This document shows positions 52,514 to 61,757 of a DNA stretch of 64,000 nucleotides, one piece after another (within the stretch, counting starts at the first letter, position 1; every line of letters starts with the position of its first letter). Origin of the DNA: Seonamhaeicola sp. S2-3. GTDB taxonomy: Bacteria; Bacteroidota; Bacteroidia; Flavobacteriales; Flavobacteriaceae. The DNA is taken from contig NZ_CP019389.1 in NCBI RefSeq assembly GCF_001971785.1, forward strand, positions 1,995,001 to 2,059,000, read 5' to 3'. Under the pieces are notes generated by a model. That model had not been told where the DNA came from. It made no database searches and saw only the letters and a program-made list of their open reading frames with translations. Both the position numbers and the translations under genes were made by a program.

Positions 52514-53725
52514 ATGGAATATTATGATGTTATAATAATTGGAGGTGGTGCAGCTGGTTTTTTTGCAGCAATAAATGTAGCAGAAATAAATCCTGATTTA
52601 CGGATAGCTATCTTAGAGAAAAGTAAAGAAGGTTTGCAAAAAGTAAAAGTTTCTGGTGGAGGGCGTTGCAATGTAACACATGCAGAATTTATGCCTTCAG
52701 AGTTGGTTCAAAATTATCCAAGAGGCGAAAAAGAATTACTAGGGCCATTTCATCAGTTTATGACTGGAGATACTATTGCATGGTTTGAAAAGCGCGGAGT
52801 TGCCCTAAAAATTGAAGAAGACGGACGCATGTTTCCAGAATCTAATTCTTCTCAAACTATAATTGATTGTTTTTTAACAGAAGCTAACAAGCATAAGGTA
52901 GCTGTTTTTTACAGTACCACAGTTCAATCTATCAATAAACATCAAGAGTTTTGGGAGATAAAAACCAATACCAATAATTTTCATGCTAAAAACATTGTGG
53001 TTGCTACCGGAAGTAGCCCAAAAGTATGGCGGTTATTAGAAAAATTGAATCATCATATTGTAAAACCTGTACCTTCATTGTTTACTTTTAATGTAAATGA
53101 TAAACGTATTAAAAACATCCCTGGCGTGGTGGCTCAAGATGTTTTGGTTAAGGTTTTAAGTTCTAAATTAGAATCTCAGGGACCACTGCTTATAACGCAT
53201 GTTGGTTTTAGCGCACCAGCCATTTTAAAACTATCGGCTTGGGGCGCTATAGAATTAGCTGAAAAAAATTATAAATTTCAAATTGAAATTAATTTCATAA
53301 AGCAAGATTTTCAGGAGTGTTTAGGTGCTTTAAAAGACATTAAACAAGCATTAGCCAAAAAAACAGTTTTTAAATTTTCACAGTTTGAATTGCCTAAAAG
53401 ATTATGGCAACAATTGGTATTAGCATCAACTATTGATGAGAGCACTAAATGGGCAGAAATAAATAAAAAGCAGTTAGAGACCTTGGCAACTCAATTAACC
53501 AAGGCTGTATTTAATGTTGATGGTAAAAGTACTTTTAAAGAGGAATTTGTTACAGCAGGTGGCGTAGATTTAAAAGAAGTTAACTTTAAAACCTTTGAAA
53601 GTAAGCTACATAAAAACCTTTATTTTGCAGGAGAGGTGTTAAATATTGATGCCATTACGGGTGGGTTTAATTTTCAAAACGCATGGACAGGAGCTTACAT
53701 TGTTGCTAAAAATATTTCAAATTAA
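52514..53725 (+). CDS. HI0933-family FAD-dependent flavoprotein
   Basis: About 403 residues from the ATG at 52514 (MEYYDVIIIGGGAAGF); an upstream start at 52460 would add an odd hydrophobic 18-residue leader and overlap the divergent gene, so it is not preferred. Rossmann FAD motif GGGAAGFFAAI and the HI0933 signature KVSGGGRCNVTHAE, with VATGSSPKVW and C-terminal AITGGFNFQNAWTGAY. The family covers aminoacetone oxidase-like and BaiN-like enzymes; the substrate is unknown. A DUF1697 gene follows without a gap. Confidence 0.88.
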   Translation: MEYYDVIIIGGGAAGFFAAINVAEINPDLRIAILEKSKEGLQKVKVSGGGRCNVTHAEFMPSELVQNYPRGEKELLGPFHQFMTGDTIAWFEKRGVALKIEEDGRMFPESNSSQTIIDCFLTEANKHKVAVFYSTTVQSINKHQEFWEIKTNTNNFHAKNIVVATGSSPKVWRLLEKLNHHIVKPVPSLFTFNVNDKRIKNIPGVVAQDVLVKVLSSKLESQGPLLITHVGFSAPAILKLSAWGAIELAEKNYKFQIEINFIKQDFQECLGALKDIKQALAKKTVFKFSQFELPKRLWQQLVLASTIDESTKWAEINKKQLETLATQLTKAVFNVDGKSTFKEEFVTAGGVDLKEVNFKTFESKLHKNLYFAGEVLNIDAITGGFNFQNAWTGAYIVAKNISN

Positions 53726-54265
53726 ATGAAAACTTTCATAGCGCTTTTAAGGGGAATTAATGTTGGCGGACAAAAGCGAATTCCTATGGCAGAACTTTGT
53801 GAGTTACTAGAGAAAAAAGGCTTTAAAGAAGTGAGAACCTATATTCAAAGTGGGAATGTTATTTTTAATTCTTCAGAAACAAATGAAGACGCTTTGGCTT
53901 TAAAAATTCAAGAGGCCATAAAAGCACATTTTAGATTTGAAGTACCTGTTTTGGTGATTTTACCAAGTGAATTAAAACAAATATTTAATGATTGTCCGTT
54001 TCCACAAGAAAAAAAAGAGCATAGTTATTTTACATTTTTGTTTACCAATCCAGATAAAAATTTTGTAGAAAAACTCACTGCTACATCTTACCCTAATGAA
54101 GAGTTTCTAATTACGCCTAATTGTATTTATTTTTATTGTACTATTGGTTACGGTAAAGCTAAATGCAGCAATAATTTTTTTGAAAACAAGCTAAAAACTA
54201 CTTCTACTGCTAGAAATTATAAAACCGTGCTAAAGTTGTTATCTTTGACATCTCAAATAACTTAA
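53726..54265 (+). CDS. DUF1697 family protein
   Basis: A 179-residue cytosolic protein of the DUF1697 family, recognised from the start MKTFIALLRGINVGGQKRIPMAELCELL and the TYIQSGNVIFNS segment, then a C-terminal GYGKAKCSNNFFENKL with ARNYKTVLKL. Function is unknown in the family. It abuts the flavoprotein stop and the mvaD start, so a polycistronic transcript running 52514-57331 is plausible. Confidence 0.85.
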   Translation: MKTFIALLRGINVGGQKRIPMAELCELLEKKGFKEVRTYIQSGNVIFNSSETNEDALALKIQEAIKAHFRFEVPVLVILPSELKQIFNDCPFPQEKKEHSYFTFLFTNPDKNFVEKLTATSYPNEEFLITPNCIYFYCTIGYGKAKCSNNFFENKLKTTSTARNYKTVLKLLSLTSQIT

Positions 54266-55360
54266 ATGACTGTAAACGATTTTATACCAAAAGAAGCATA
54301 TAAAACCAGTGCAAACGGAAGCGTAACTTGGGAGTCTCCAAGTAATATTGCTTTAGTGAAATACTGGGGAAAAAAAGAAAACCAAATTCCAGCTAACCCT
54401 TCTATAAGTTTTACCCTTAGCGGTTGTAAAACCACCACTAAATTGAGTTATTCTAAAAAAGAAACCTCTAATAATTTTTCATTTGAAGTATTTTTAAATG
54501 ATGAAAAAAAAGACAGTTTCAAGCCTAAAATAGACACCTTTTTTAAGCGTATTGTGCAGTATGTTCCATTTATTAAAAATTATCATTTTGTAATAGAAAC
54601 TACCAATACGTTTCCTCACAGTTCAGGAATAGCGTCTTCTGCTTCTGGTATGAGTGCTTTAGCTTTATGTTTAATGAGTGTTGAACGTTCTTTGAGTGAA
54701 GTAGAAATAACTAGCAATTATTTCAATCAAAAAGCCTCCTTTTTAGCACGTTTAGGCTCTGGAAGTGCTTGTAGAAGTATTGAAGGCGATTTAGTAGTCT
54801 GGGGAGCACATAATGAAATTACCAATAGTTCTAATTTATTTGGTGTTAAGTACCCATTTGAGGTTCATGAAAATTTTAAAAATTATCAAGACACTATTTT
54901 ATTAGTAGATAAAGGCGAAAAACAAGTAAGTAGTACGGTAGGTCACGGGTTAATGCATAACCACCCTTTTGCAGAACAGCGTTTTCAACAAGCACATAAT
55001 AACCTTTCTCAGTTAATAAAGGTGTTTAAAGAAGGTGATTTATATGCTTTTATAAATATTGTAGAAAGTGAGGCGCTAACTTTACATGCTATGATGATGA
55101 CTAGCTTACCCTATTTTATTTTAATGAAACCTAATACTTTACAAATTATTAATAAAATATGGGCGTATAGAACTGAAACAAAATCAAAAATATGTTTTAC
55201 CTTAGATGCAGGAGCTAACGTGCATGTGTTATATCCTCAAAATGAACGCGAACAAGTTATAGAATTCATTAAAAATGAATTAGTTGCATATTGTCAAAAT
55301 GGGCAGTATATTTGTGATCAAATAGGCTTTGGGGCTAAACAATTAACAATGAGTAGTTGA
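54266..55360 (+). CDS. mvaD: Diphosphomevalonate decarboxylase
   Basis: A 364-residue GHMP-superfamily enzyme that makes isopentenyl diphosphate from mevalonate diphosphate (mevalonate pathway). Motifs: NIALVKYWGKKENQIPANPS, HSSGIASSASGMSALAL (ATP loop), LGSGSACRSIEGDLVVWG and the catalytic Asp region FTLDAGANVHVL. The length fits the family. It precedes mevalonate kinase and a UbiA-type prenyltransferase, a normal flavobacterial isoprenoid cluster. Confidence 0.93.
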   Translation: MTVNDFIPKEAYKTSANGSVTWESPSNIALVKYWGKKENQIPANPSISFTLSGCKTTTKLSYSKKETSNNFSFEVFLNDEKKDSFKPKIDTFFKRIVQYVPFIKNYHFVIETTNTFPHSSGIASSASGMSALALCLMSVERSLSEVEITSNYFNQKASFLARLGSGSACRSIEGDLVVWGAHNEITNSSNLFGVKYPFEVHENFKNYQDTILLVDKGEKQVSSTVGHGLMHNHPFAEQRFQQAHNNLSQLIKVFKEGDLYAFINIVESEALTLHAMMMTSLPYFILMKPNTLQIINKIWAYRTETKSKICFTLDAGANVHVLYPQNEREQVIEFIKNELVAYCQNGQYICDQIGFGAKQLTMSS

Positions 55361-55420
55361 TAATTGATAATGAAGAAAGATAATGTTGTAAAACCTCAAA
55401 ACTAAAATAATTATCAATTA
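55361..55420. repeat. 11-bp inverted repeat between mvaD and mevalonate kinase genes
   Basis: TAATTGATAAT (55361-55371) and ATTATCAATTA (55410-55420) are perfect inverted copies 38 nt apart. The AT-rich unit may be a hairpin or a small dispersed repeat. No T run follows it, so it is not an obvious terminator. Confidence 0.5.
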
Positions 55421-55446
55421 TAAATTGTTAATTTTCAGTTGAAACT

Positions 55447-56376
55447 ATGAAAGGACCACTTTTTTATTCTAAAATATTACTCTTTGGAGAGTATGGTATC
55501 ATTAAAGACTCCAAAGGTTTATCTATTCCTTATAGTTTTTACAATGGGGCATTAAAAACGGATAAGAATCTTTCTGGAAAAGCAAAAAAATCAAACGAAA
55601 GTTTAAAGAAGTTTACTCAATATTTAGAAACTTTAGATGCTAGTTTGGTTACGTTTGATTTAGAGGCCTTAAACAAGCATGTTGAAGCTGGTATGTACTT
55701 TGATTCTTCCATTCCTCAAGGTTATGGTGTGGGTAGTAGTGGTGCTCTAGTAGCAGCTATTTATGATAAGTATGCACAAGATAAAATTACCGTTCTTGAA
55801 AATTTAACGCGAGAAAAACTGCTTAAATTAAAAGCAATTTTTTCGGCAATGGAATCTTTTTTTCATGGCAAGTCTTCAGGTTTAGATCCGTTAAATAGTT
55901 ATTTAAGCATTCCTATTCTTATAAATTCAAAAGACAATATAGAAGCTACCGGAATTCCATCGCAAAAAACTGATGGCAAAGGTGCTGTGTTTTTATTAGA
56001 TAGTGGTATGATTGGTGAAACCGCGCCTATGATTAGGATTTTTATGGAAAACATGAAGCAAGAAGGATTTCGTAAAATGATTAAAAATCAATTTATAAAA
56101 CATACTGATGCTTGTGTTGAAGATTTCTTAAAGGGCGATATAAAATCGTTGTTTTCAAATACTAAACAGTTGTCTAAAGTGGTGCTCAACCATTTTAAAC
56201 CTATGATACCAAAGCAATTTCATGACCTTTGGAAAAAAGGACTGGAAACCAATGATTACTATTTAAAACTTTGTGGCTCTGGTGGCGGAGGTTACATTCT
56301 TGGTTTTACAGAAGATTTACAAAAAGCAAAACAAGCACTTGCGGGTCATAAATTAGAAGTAGTTTATAATTTCTAA
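55447..56376 (+). CDS. Mevalonate kinase (GHMP kinase)
   Basis: A 309-residue GHMP kinase. It shows KILLFGEYGIIKDSKGLSIP (substrate region), the glycine-rich ATP loop SIPQGYGVGSSGALVAAIYD and FFHGKSSGLDPLNSYLSIP with the catalytic Asp, then a C-terminal CGSGGGGYILGF. The mevalonate phosphorylation role is supported by mvaD just upstream. The phosphomevalonate kinase is not in this window. Start is the ATG 86 bp after mvaD, after the inverted repeat. Confidence 0.88.
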   Translation: MKGPLFYSKILLFGEYGIIKDSKGLSIPYSFYNGALKTDKNLSGKAKKSNESLKKFTQYLETLDASLVTFDLEALNKHVEAGMYFDSSIPQGYGVGSSGALVAAIYDKYAQDKITVLENLTREKLLKLKAIFSAMESFFHGKSSGLDPLNSYLSIPILINSKDNIEATGIPSQKTDGKGAVFLLDSGMIGETAPMIRIFMENMKQEGFRKMIKNQFIKHTDACVEDFLKGDIKSLFSNTKQLSKVVLNHFKPMIPKQFHDLWKKGLETNDYYLKLCGSGGGGYILGFTEDLQKAKQALAGHKLEVVYNF

Positions 56377-56428
56377 TAGCTTTATTTTATCCTGAATATA
56401 TTTCAGGTTCTCATCAAATTTAGTTTCT

Positions 56429-57331
56429 ATGCTATCAAGACAACAGAAACATATTTTACTAAAATTCTTTAGTATGTTTTCTGTTATTAGAGGCTATAAT
56501 ATTTTGGTAATTGTAATTGCTCAATACCTAACATCTATATATATTCTTGCACCCAATATACCCTTAAAAGGTGTTGTGTTTGATGTAAATTTATTTATGT
56601 TAGTTCTAGCATCTGCAGCTACTATAGCTGGTGGTTACATTATTAATAGTTTTTACGATTCAGAAAAAGATTTAATCAATCGCCCCATAAAGTCAAAGTT
56701 AGATAGGTTGGTAAGCCAAAATACCAAACTATCCTTTTATTTTGTACTTAATTTTTTGGCAGTAATTATGGCAAGTTATGTGTCTTTTAAAGCCGTAGTA
56801 TTCTTTTCTCTTTACATTTTTGGTATTTGGTTTTATTCACACAAGCTTAAAAGATTGCCATTTATAGGTAATTTAACATCGGCAACATTAACTATAACAC
56901 CATTTTTTGCCATTTTTATGTATTACAAAAATTATGAAACCGTCATTTTTGTGCATGCTACTTACTTGTTTTTAATAATCTCTATGAGAGAACTTACCAA
57001 AGATTTAGAAAACATAAAAGGCGATTTAGCTCAGAATTACCATACCATACCCATAACTTACGGAGAAAAAGCTTCTAAAATAATGCTTACAACATTAGCA
57101 GTATTAACATTAGTGCCTACTTATCTTTTGCTTTTTCGTTTTCAAATAGGACACATGTATATATTCTTTTATTTGGGTATTGTGCTACTTGTTCTTTTTT
57201 TAGTCATACTCTGGCGTTCTAAAACAAAAATTCATTATCTCATACTTCATAATATTTTAAAATTTATTTTGTTAGCAGGGGTGTTTAGTATTTTACTAAT
57301 TGATGTAAGCGTTATTTTAAACCGAATTTAA
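56429..57331 (+). CDS. UbiA-family prenyltransferase (geranylgeranylglyceryl-phosphate-type)
   Basis: A 300-residue integral membrane enzyme of the UbiA superfamily, with about 8-9 predicted helices and the two Asp-rich motifs: NSFYDSEKDLINRP (first Asp of NDxxD replaced by S) and ELTKDLENIKGD. It transfers a prenyl chain to an acceptor, using isoprenoid made by neighbouring genes. The acceptor is unknown; Flavobacteriia members are commonly annotated as geranylgeranylglycerol-phosphate geranylgeranyltransferases. It lies 52 bp after the mevalonate kinase gene. Confidence 0.82.
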   Translation: MLSRQQKHILLKFFSMFSVIRGYNILVIVIAQYLTSIYILAPNIPLKGVVFDVNLFMLVLASAATIAGGYIINSFYDSEKDLINRPIKSKLDRLVSQNTKLSFYFVLNFLAVIMASYVSFKAVVFFSLYIFGIWFYSHKLKRLPFIGNLTSATLTITPFFAIFMYYKNYETVIFVHATYLFLIISMRELTKDLENIKGDLAQNYHTIPITYGEKASKIMLTTLAVLTLVPTYLLLFRFQIGHMYIFFYLGIVLLVLFLVILWRSKTKIHYLILHNILKFILLAGVFSILLIDVSVILNRI

Positions 57332-57512
57332 AAGTTTTGGGCTTTCTGTGTTACAGGCTAACTAGCTACAAAAAGCATTCACAATGTCTTATTTATCAAA
57401 GTAAACAGTATGAGTAAACTCTAACGTGGGTTTCGTCTTAAATTTTATTTTAGTTAACAGAGATAAAAATTATAAATAGGTAGTCAAAAATCGTCAATCG
57501 TAAATTAAAGTA

Positions 57513-57520
57513 TATCTTTG
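57513..57520 (+). promoter_or_regulatory. Promoter -7 element upstream of the RsuA/RluB-type gene
   Basis: TATCTTTG matches TAnnTTTG, 17 bp before the ATG at 57537; this gives a very short leader. No convincing -33 element. Confidence 0.45.
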
Positions 57521-57536
57521 CAAAAAATTAGCGTTT

Positions 57537-58349
57537 ATGAGCAAGCAACAAGGTAAAGGACAAGGAAAACCTTCAGGAAGATTTAATAAAAATAAATCTA
57601 AAGGAGTATCAAAAACAAGTGCTTCCGCCAAAAAATCAAACAGCAATGAAATTAGGTTAAATAAATACATTGCTAATGCTGGTATTTGTTCTCGTAGAGA
57701 GGCCGATGTTCATATAGCTACGGGCTTAGTGTCAGTAAACGGTAAAGTAGTAACAGAAATGGGTTACAAAGTAAAACCTACAGATGAGGTTCGTTATGAT
57801 GGCGCTAGAGTAAACCCAGAGAAAAAAGCTTATGTACTTTTAAATAAACCTAAAGGATTTGCAACTACCACTAGCGAAGGGAAAGGACGTACCGTTATGG
57901 ATTTAGTTGCTAATGCTACTTCTTCAAGAATAAAGCCTATTGGGCGTTTAGGTAGAAACTCTAAAGGCTTGCTATTGTTTACCAATGACCTTGAAATTGA
58001 AAATAAATTTAAAAACTCTAAAAATGGCGTGCCTCGTCTATTTCATATAGAATTAGATAAAAATTTAAAGCTAGAAGATTTAAAGAAAATCCAAAACGGT
58101 TTTAAAATTCAAGGAAAACTCATTTCAGTAGAAGAAATTAGTTATATTGAAGGTGCTTCAAAAAAAGAAATTGGTTTAAAAATAAAGAATACTGGTAACA
58201 CCATTATTCGTACCATTTTTGATTATTTTAACTATGATGTTATAAGTATAGATTGTGTTGCCATTGCACATCTTACCAAAAAAGACATTCCGCGTGGGCA
58301 CTGGAAACACCTTTCTAAAGAAGAACTATCAATGCTTCAAATGCTATAA
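57537..58349 (+). CDS. RsuA/RluB-type pseudouridine synthase homologue with altered active site
   Basis: A 270-residue protein. A basic N-terminus is followed by an S4 RNA-binding domain (RLNKYIANAGICSRREADVHI, about 39-85) and the RsuA-type synthase domain. In place of the usual GRLDxxTxGLL active site the sequence reads GRLGRNSKGLLLFTND: Gly139 (codon GGT at 57951) stands where the catalytic Asp should be, and Ser replaces Thr. The C-terminal motif (TGNTIIRTIFDYFNYDVISIDCVAIAHL) resembles the family. It may have lost activity and act as an RNA-binding protein; a rRNA target is only an inference. Confidence 0.85.
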   Translation: MSKQQGKGQGKPSGRFNKNKSKGVSKTSASAKKSNSNEIRLNKYIANAGICSRREADVHIATGLVSVNGKVVTEMGYKVKPTDEVRYDGARVNPEKKAYVLLNKPKGFATTTSEGKGRTVMDLVANATSSRIKPIGRLGRNSKGLLLFTNDLEIENKFKNSKNGVPRLFHIELDKNLKLEDLKKIQNGFKIQGKLISVEEISYIEGASKKEIGLKIKNTGNTIIRTIFDYFNYDVISIDCVAIAHLTKKDIPRGHWKHLSKEELSMLQML

Positions 58350-58549
58350 ACCAATCTTAATTAGGGTGTTTTTACTTTCTAAATAAACTTAACAATTACA
58401 TAATATTATGGTACACTTTTTTGTGTTTCATTTGTGCTAAGTTTAATTTTAATGCATTGGTTAAAAATTTTATGTTTGAGTTTCAGAAATATTTTTTAAA
58501 TTGAACCTATTATTTTTAGTATTTGTTTTAAAAATAACCCCAAAGTAAA

Positions 58550-58840
58550 ATGATACGTAAAATTGTAGATTACCAAAAATTGAATGAAGATATCTTGAAT
58601 CTTCTTGTAGAGAAGTTTCCAGACGGTTATGATGATGACGATATAATTTCATTTAGAAATGCTAAAAATGAAGTTATAGAAGCTGTTGAAGTGAGAACAG
58701 AAGATACCATTTATTTGGTAAAGGTAGGAAAGCGTTTAGTACAGGCAATGCAAGATTTTGGTGATGAAGATGAAACGGATGATATAACAACAAGTACACC
58801 ACCTGCTCCAGAAGCAGATTTTGATAAAGAAGCAGATTAG
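58550..58840 (+). CDS. Conserved small acidic protein, unknown function
   Basis: A 96-residue protein. The first 70 residues are likely folded (IRKIVDYQKLNEDILNLLV, VEVRTEDTIYLVKVGKRL); the C-terminal 25 are Asp/Glu-rich and Pro-rich (GDEDETDDITTSTPPAPEADFD), probably disordered. No motif was recognised. The bases just before it show no strong promoter. A second small gene follows at 58864 on the same strand, so they may be co-expressed. Confidence 0.7.
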   Translation: MIRKIVDYQKLNEDILNLLVEKFPDGYDDDDIISFRNAKNEVIEAVEVRTEDTIYLVKVGKRLVQAMQDFGDEDETDDITTSTPPAPEADFDKEAD

Positions 58841-58863
58841 TAATATTGATTTTGATTAGTTAG

Positions 58864-59091
58864 ATGAAAACCGCGGTTTTTAAGTCTTATCAAGATGGTT
58901 ATTATACATTTTGGTTTGACAATGGAGACGAACTTTCTTTTGAAGAAGTTCACCCAAAAGCATTGTATAAGTACAATTTAAAAGAAGATGAATCTTTTAT
59001 AGACAAAACATTTAAACTCACCTACTCAGAAGTTTTTGATGATTTAGATGATTCTGTAATTTATAGAATAGAGTCGCTCACTTTGCTTTAA
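58864..59091 (+). CDS. Small protein of unknown function
   Basis: A 75-residue acidic protein (MKTAVFKSYQDGYYTFWFDNGDELSFEEV...). Beta-rich with aromatic residues; no known domain recognised. It is 23 bp downstream of the other small gene, and its last 14 nt overlap the end of the convergent membrane mannosyltransferase gene (59078-59091). Confidence 0.65.
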   Translation: MKTAVFKSYQDGYYTFWFDNGDELSFEEVHPKALYKYNLKEDESFIDKTFKLTYSEVFDDLDDSVIYRIESLTLL

Positions 59092-60454
59092 GTTTATTTT
59101 TATAAACATCCCAAAAGAATACACCATACACAATAAGGTATTCTATAGTTATAACAATAAGGTTTTCATGCTTATTGGCATTTCCTGTTTGTATGTATGC
59201 CAAATAACTTAAAATAATAACAAAGCTCCACACTAAAGGAAACTTATACTTGGTAAAAACATTCAAAGCAAGTAAGGTAGCAACATACCAAGGGTGTACT
59301 GTGGTGGCTGTAAAGTAATAAAAACTTAATACCAGCAACATAGCAGTAATAAGTGTTATAGGCGTTTTGTTCTTTCTAAAAAAGGAGATAATAAGCACAA
59401 ATAAAATAACTACAAGTGGGATTATTTTTCCAATAATGGCAATTTGGTTATAGCCTGTAAGGGCATAACCAATTTCCCGAGCAATATAGTATAGGCTTGC
59501 ATTAAACTCAAAGTTTTGAAGCCAAAGTGCTACAGTTTCGGTGTAGTTTGAAATAAATTGACTTGAAAAAAATGGTGCAAAAAGCAAAAGCGTTACACCA
59601 CCAACAATAGTATAAAATAAAATAAGTTTTGTTATTCCTTGTTTGTTACTTGTAGTATTTGAAATAAACCACTGAAAAACTAAAGGCAAAAATATTAACG
59701 GAATTAACTTTGTAGAAATAGATAAGGCTAAAACCACCGCAGCCCATATCCACCTACCTGAAACCAATAAATATAAACTCCAAATTAAAAAGAAAATCAT
59801 AACACCTTCAAAGTGTAAGTTTCCTGTAAGTTCTATAATGATAAACGGATTTAAAATATACCAAAAAATATGATGAGCAGGTAGTTTAAGTATTTGTAAA
59901 AGCTTTTTGCCAAAGTAAAGGGTTCCAAAATCGGCAGCTATAATAATAAGTCGTAGTCCAATTACAGAACTTAAAATGCTTGTTCCGGGAAATAAATTTG
60001 CAAGCACAAAACAAAATTGATTAATAGGAGGGTAATTGGTAAAATGACTAGCGTTAAGTTTGCCCATGCCTTCATACAATTCCATTTTATTAGGGAAATC
60101 ATTTAAAAAACCTTGAGATATCTGGTATTCTGGAGTAGATAAATAAGGATTAAAACCCAGAATTGTCATGTTGCCATCCCAAATAAAACGGTAAAAATCC
60201 TGTGATAAATTAGGGATAGCCAAAATAAAAACCGCTCTAAATAGAAAAGCTATAAGAGTTAAAAACTTTAAGTTGTTGCTATGCTTTTTTATTAACCAAT
60301 AGAACAACCCAAATAGCGCAGTGTATAAGGTAACTAGCTTTAAATATTGTGTGCGTTCTAAATTATAAGCAAATACAAAAAATAGCCCGCAACTAATAAG
60401 TGTAATTAGTAAAGGTGTTTTGTAATGTTTTAACAAAGCCAGATTAAGTTGCAT
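59078..60454 (-). CDS. Polytopic membrane mannosyltransferase-like protein (GT-C type)
   Basis: A 458-residue protein with about 10-12 hydrophobic helices. The early loop IPNLSQDFYRFIWDGNMTILGFNPYLSTPEY carries an acidic residue pair (SQDFYRFIWDG) like that of GT-C transferases (DUF2029/PIG-M-like), which use polyprenyl-phosphate-linked mannose or other sugars. NYPPINQFCF and ISTKLIPLIFLPLVF are typical of this group. It is probably in the inner membrane, glycosylating an envelope component. Donor and acceptor are unknown. The gene starts divergent to the 5'-nucleotidase. Confidence 0.75.
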   Translation of the reverse strand: MQLNLALLKHYKTPLLITLISCGLFFVFAYNLERTQYLKLVTLYTALFGLFYWLIKKHSNNLKFLTLIAFLFRAVFILAIPNLSQDFYRFIWDGNMTILGFNPYLSTPEYQISQGFLNDFPNKMELYEGMGKLNASHFTNYPPINQFCFVLANLFPGTSILSSVIGLRLIIIAADFGTLYFGKKLLQILKLPAHHIFWYILNPFIIIELTGNLHFEGVMIFFLIWSLYLLVSGRWIWAAVVLALSISTKLIPLIFLPLVFQWFISNTTSNKQGITKLILFYTIVGGVTLLLFAPFFSSQFISNYTETVALWLQNFEFNASLYYIAREIGYALTGYNQIAIIGKIIPLVVILFVLIISFFRKNKTPITLITAMLLVLSFYYFTATTVHPWYVATLLALNVFTKYKFPLVWSFVIILSYLAYIQTGNANKHENLIVITIEYLIVYGVFFWDVYKNKLKAK

Positions 60455-60604
60455 AGACCAAATATAGCATTATTTAATACTTGGTAGTGTCTTAGTTAAA
60501 ACCTTACTTGGTTTTGTAAAAATTTTCAACTATTTTCGTTTAGCTTAGATGTAAAATAAAAACGATTTTATATTAAGTTGTTATAGTCAATTAAAACTAA
60601 GAAT

Positions 60605-61579
60605 ATGCCAGTAAACTTTTCAGATATTTTAGTGATTGGGGTTTCTTCTCGAGCTTTATTTAATCTTGAAGAAGAAAATGCTATCTTTAACAAAGAAGGA
60701 ATTGAAGGTTATAGAAAATACCAGTTAGAACACGAAAACGAACTTTTACAGCCTGGTTCAGCATTTTATCTTGTAAAGAGTTTACTTGAACTGAACAATC
60801 AAGCAGATAAAGAAATTGTAGAAGTTATTGTTATGTCTCGCAACAGCCCTGAAACTGGAGTGAGGATTTTGAACTCTTTAAAAAAACATAACTTAAAAAT
60901 AACAAGAGTTGCTCTATCTGGAGGAGAACCATTGGCGCCTTATATTGATGCTTTTGATGTTGATTTGTTTCTGTCAAAAGATGACAAAGATGTTCAAACT
61001 GTTATTGATTCAAAAGCTTGTGCTGCTGCAACTATATATGCTCCACCTAAATCTTTTGATGAAAATGATAATAGAGTAAAAATAGCATTTGATGCAGACG
61101 CAGTTATTTTTAGTGATGAATCCGAACTAAGGAATAAAACAGAAGGGCTAGATGCTTTTCATAAGTATGAGTTAGAACACGAAGAAGAACCTTTAAACGA
61201 AGGTCCTTTTGCTAAACTTCTAATCAAACTTTCTAAAATTCAAGAGCATTTGCCAACAACAATTGAATTGACACCTTTACGGATTGCAATAGTTACAGCG
61301 AGAAATGCACCTAGTCATATGAGAGTAATAAAAACACTTCGTAAATGGGGGGTTTATGTAGATGAGGCATATTTTTTAGGAGGCTTATCAAAGGATAAAG
61401 TATTGAAAGCGTTCGGAGCGCATATTTTCTTCGATGACCAAGAAACACACTTAATAAGTACAAGTAAATATGTTCCTTCTGCAAAAGTTCCTTATCTAAG
61501 TGACTCACCTATGAAAGAAATTGAGAATAAAAAAAAGACTAAAACAAAAATAGTTAGCAACTGTAAGGACTGTAAGTAA
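60605..61579 (+). CDS. Cytosolic 5'-nucleotidase family protein (PF06189)
   Basis: A 324-residue protein of the 5'-nucleotidase family related to NT5C1. The N-terminal half has ILVIGVSSRALFNLEEEN, and the core shows KIAFDADAVIFSDESE with the DxD-type motif, IVTARNAPSHMRV and FLGGLSKDKVLKAFGAHIFFDDQETH. It probably dephosphorylates nucleoside monophosphates. Length is normal. It stands alone after a 150-bp gap with no good terminator downstream on the plus strand; the C-terminus has two nearby cysteines (NCKDCK). Confidence 0.85.
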   Translation: MPVNFSDILVIGVSSRALFNLEEENAIFNKEGIEGYRKYQLEHENELLQPGSAFYLVKSLLELNNQADKEIVEVIVMSRNSPETGVRILNSLKKHNLKITRVALSGGEPLAPYIDAFDVDLFLSKDDKDVQTVIDSKACAAATIYAPPKSFDENDNRVKIAFDADAVIFSDESELRNKTEGLDAFHKYELEHEEEPLNEGPFAKLLIKLSKIQEHLPTTIELTPLRIAIVTARNAPSHMRVIKTLRKWGVYVDEAYFLGGLSKDKVLKAFGAHIFFDDQETHLISTSKYVPSAKVPYLSDSPMKEIENKKKTKTKIVSNCKDCK

Positions 61580-61679
61580 TTATTGTTTACTAACGAAGAA
61601 TTTCGTGTATTTTCTGTTCGGTTTGTATTTACTAAATTAATTATTCAAACACACTATTCGTAAGACCAATAAACAAGAA

Positions 61680-61704
61680 AAAGAGCACCTAAATGATGCT
61701 CTTT
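61680..61704 (-). terminator. Terminator of the leuA-leuB operon
   Basis: On the minus strand AAAGAGCA pairs with TGCTCTTT (9-nt loop), followed by TTCTTGTTT. It lies just beyond the leuB stop (61758) and closes the leucine operon. The 5'-nucleotidase converges here from the left. Confidence 0.7.
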
Positions 61705-61757
61705 CTATACGGACGTCTTTAGTTTAATTGTGTATTGGCGACTAACTCAAATAATAA

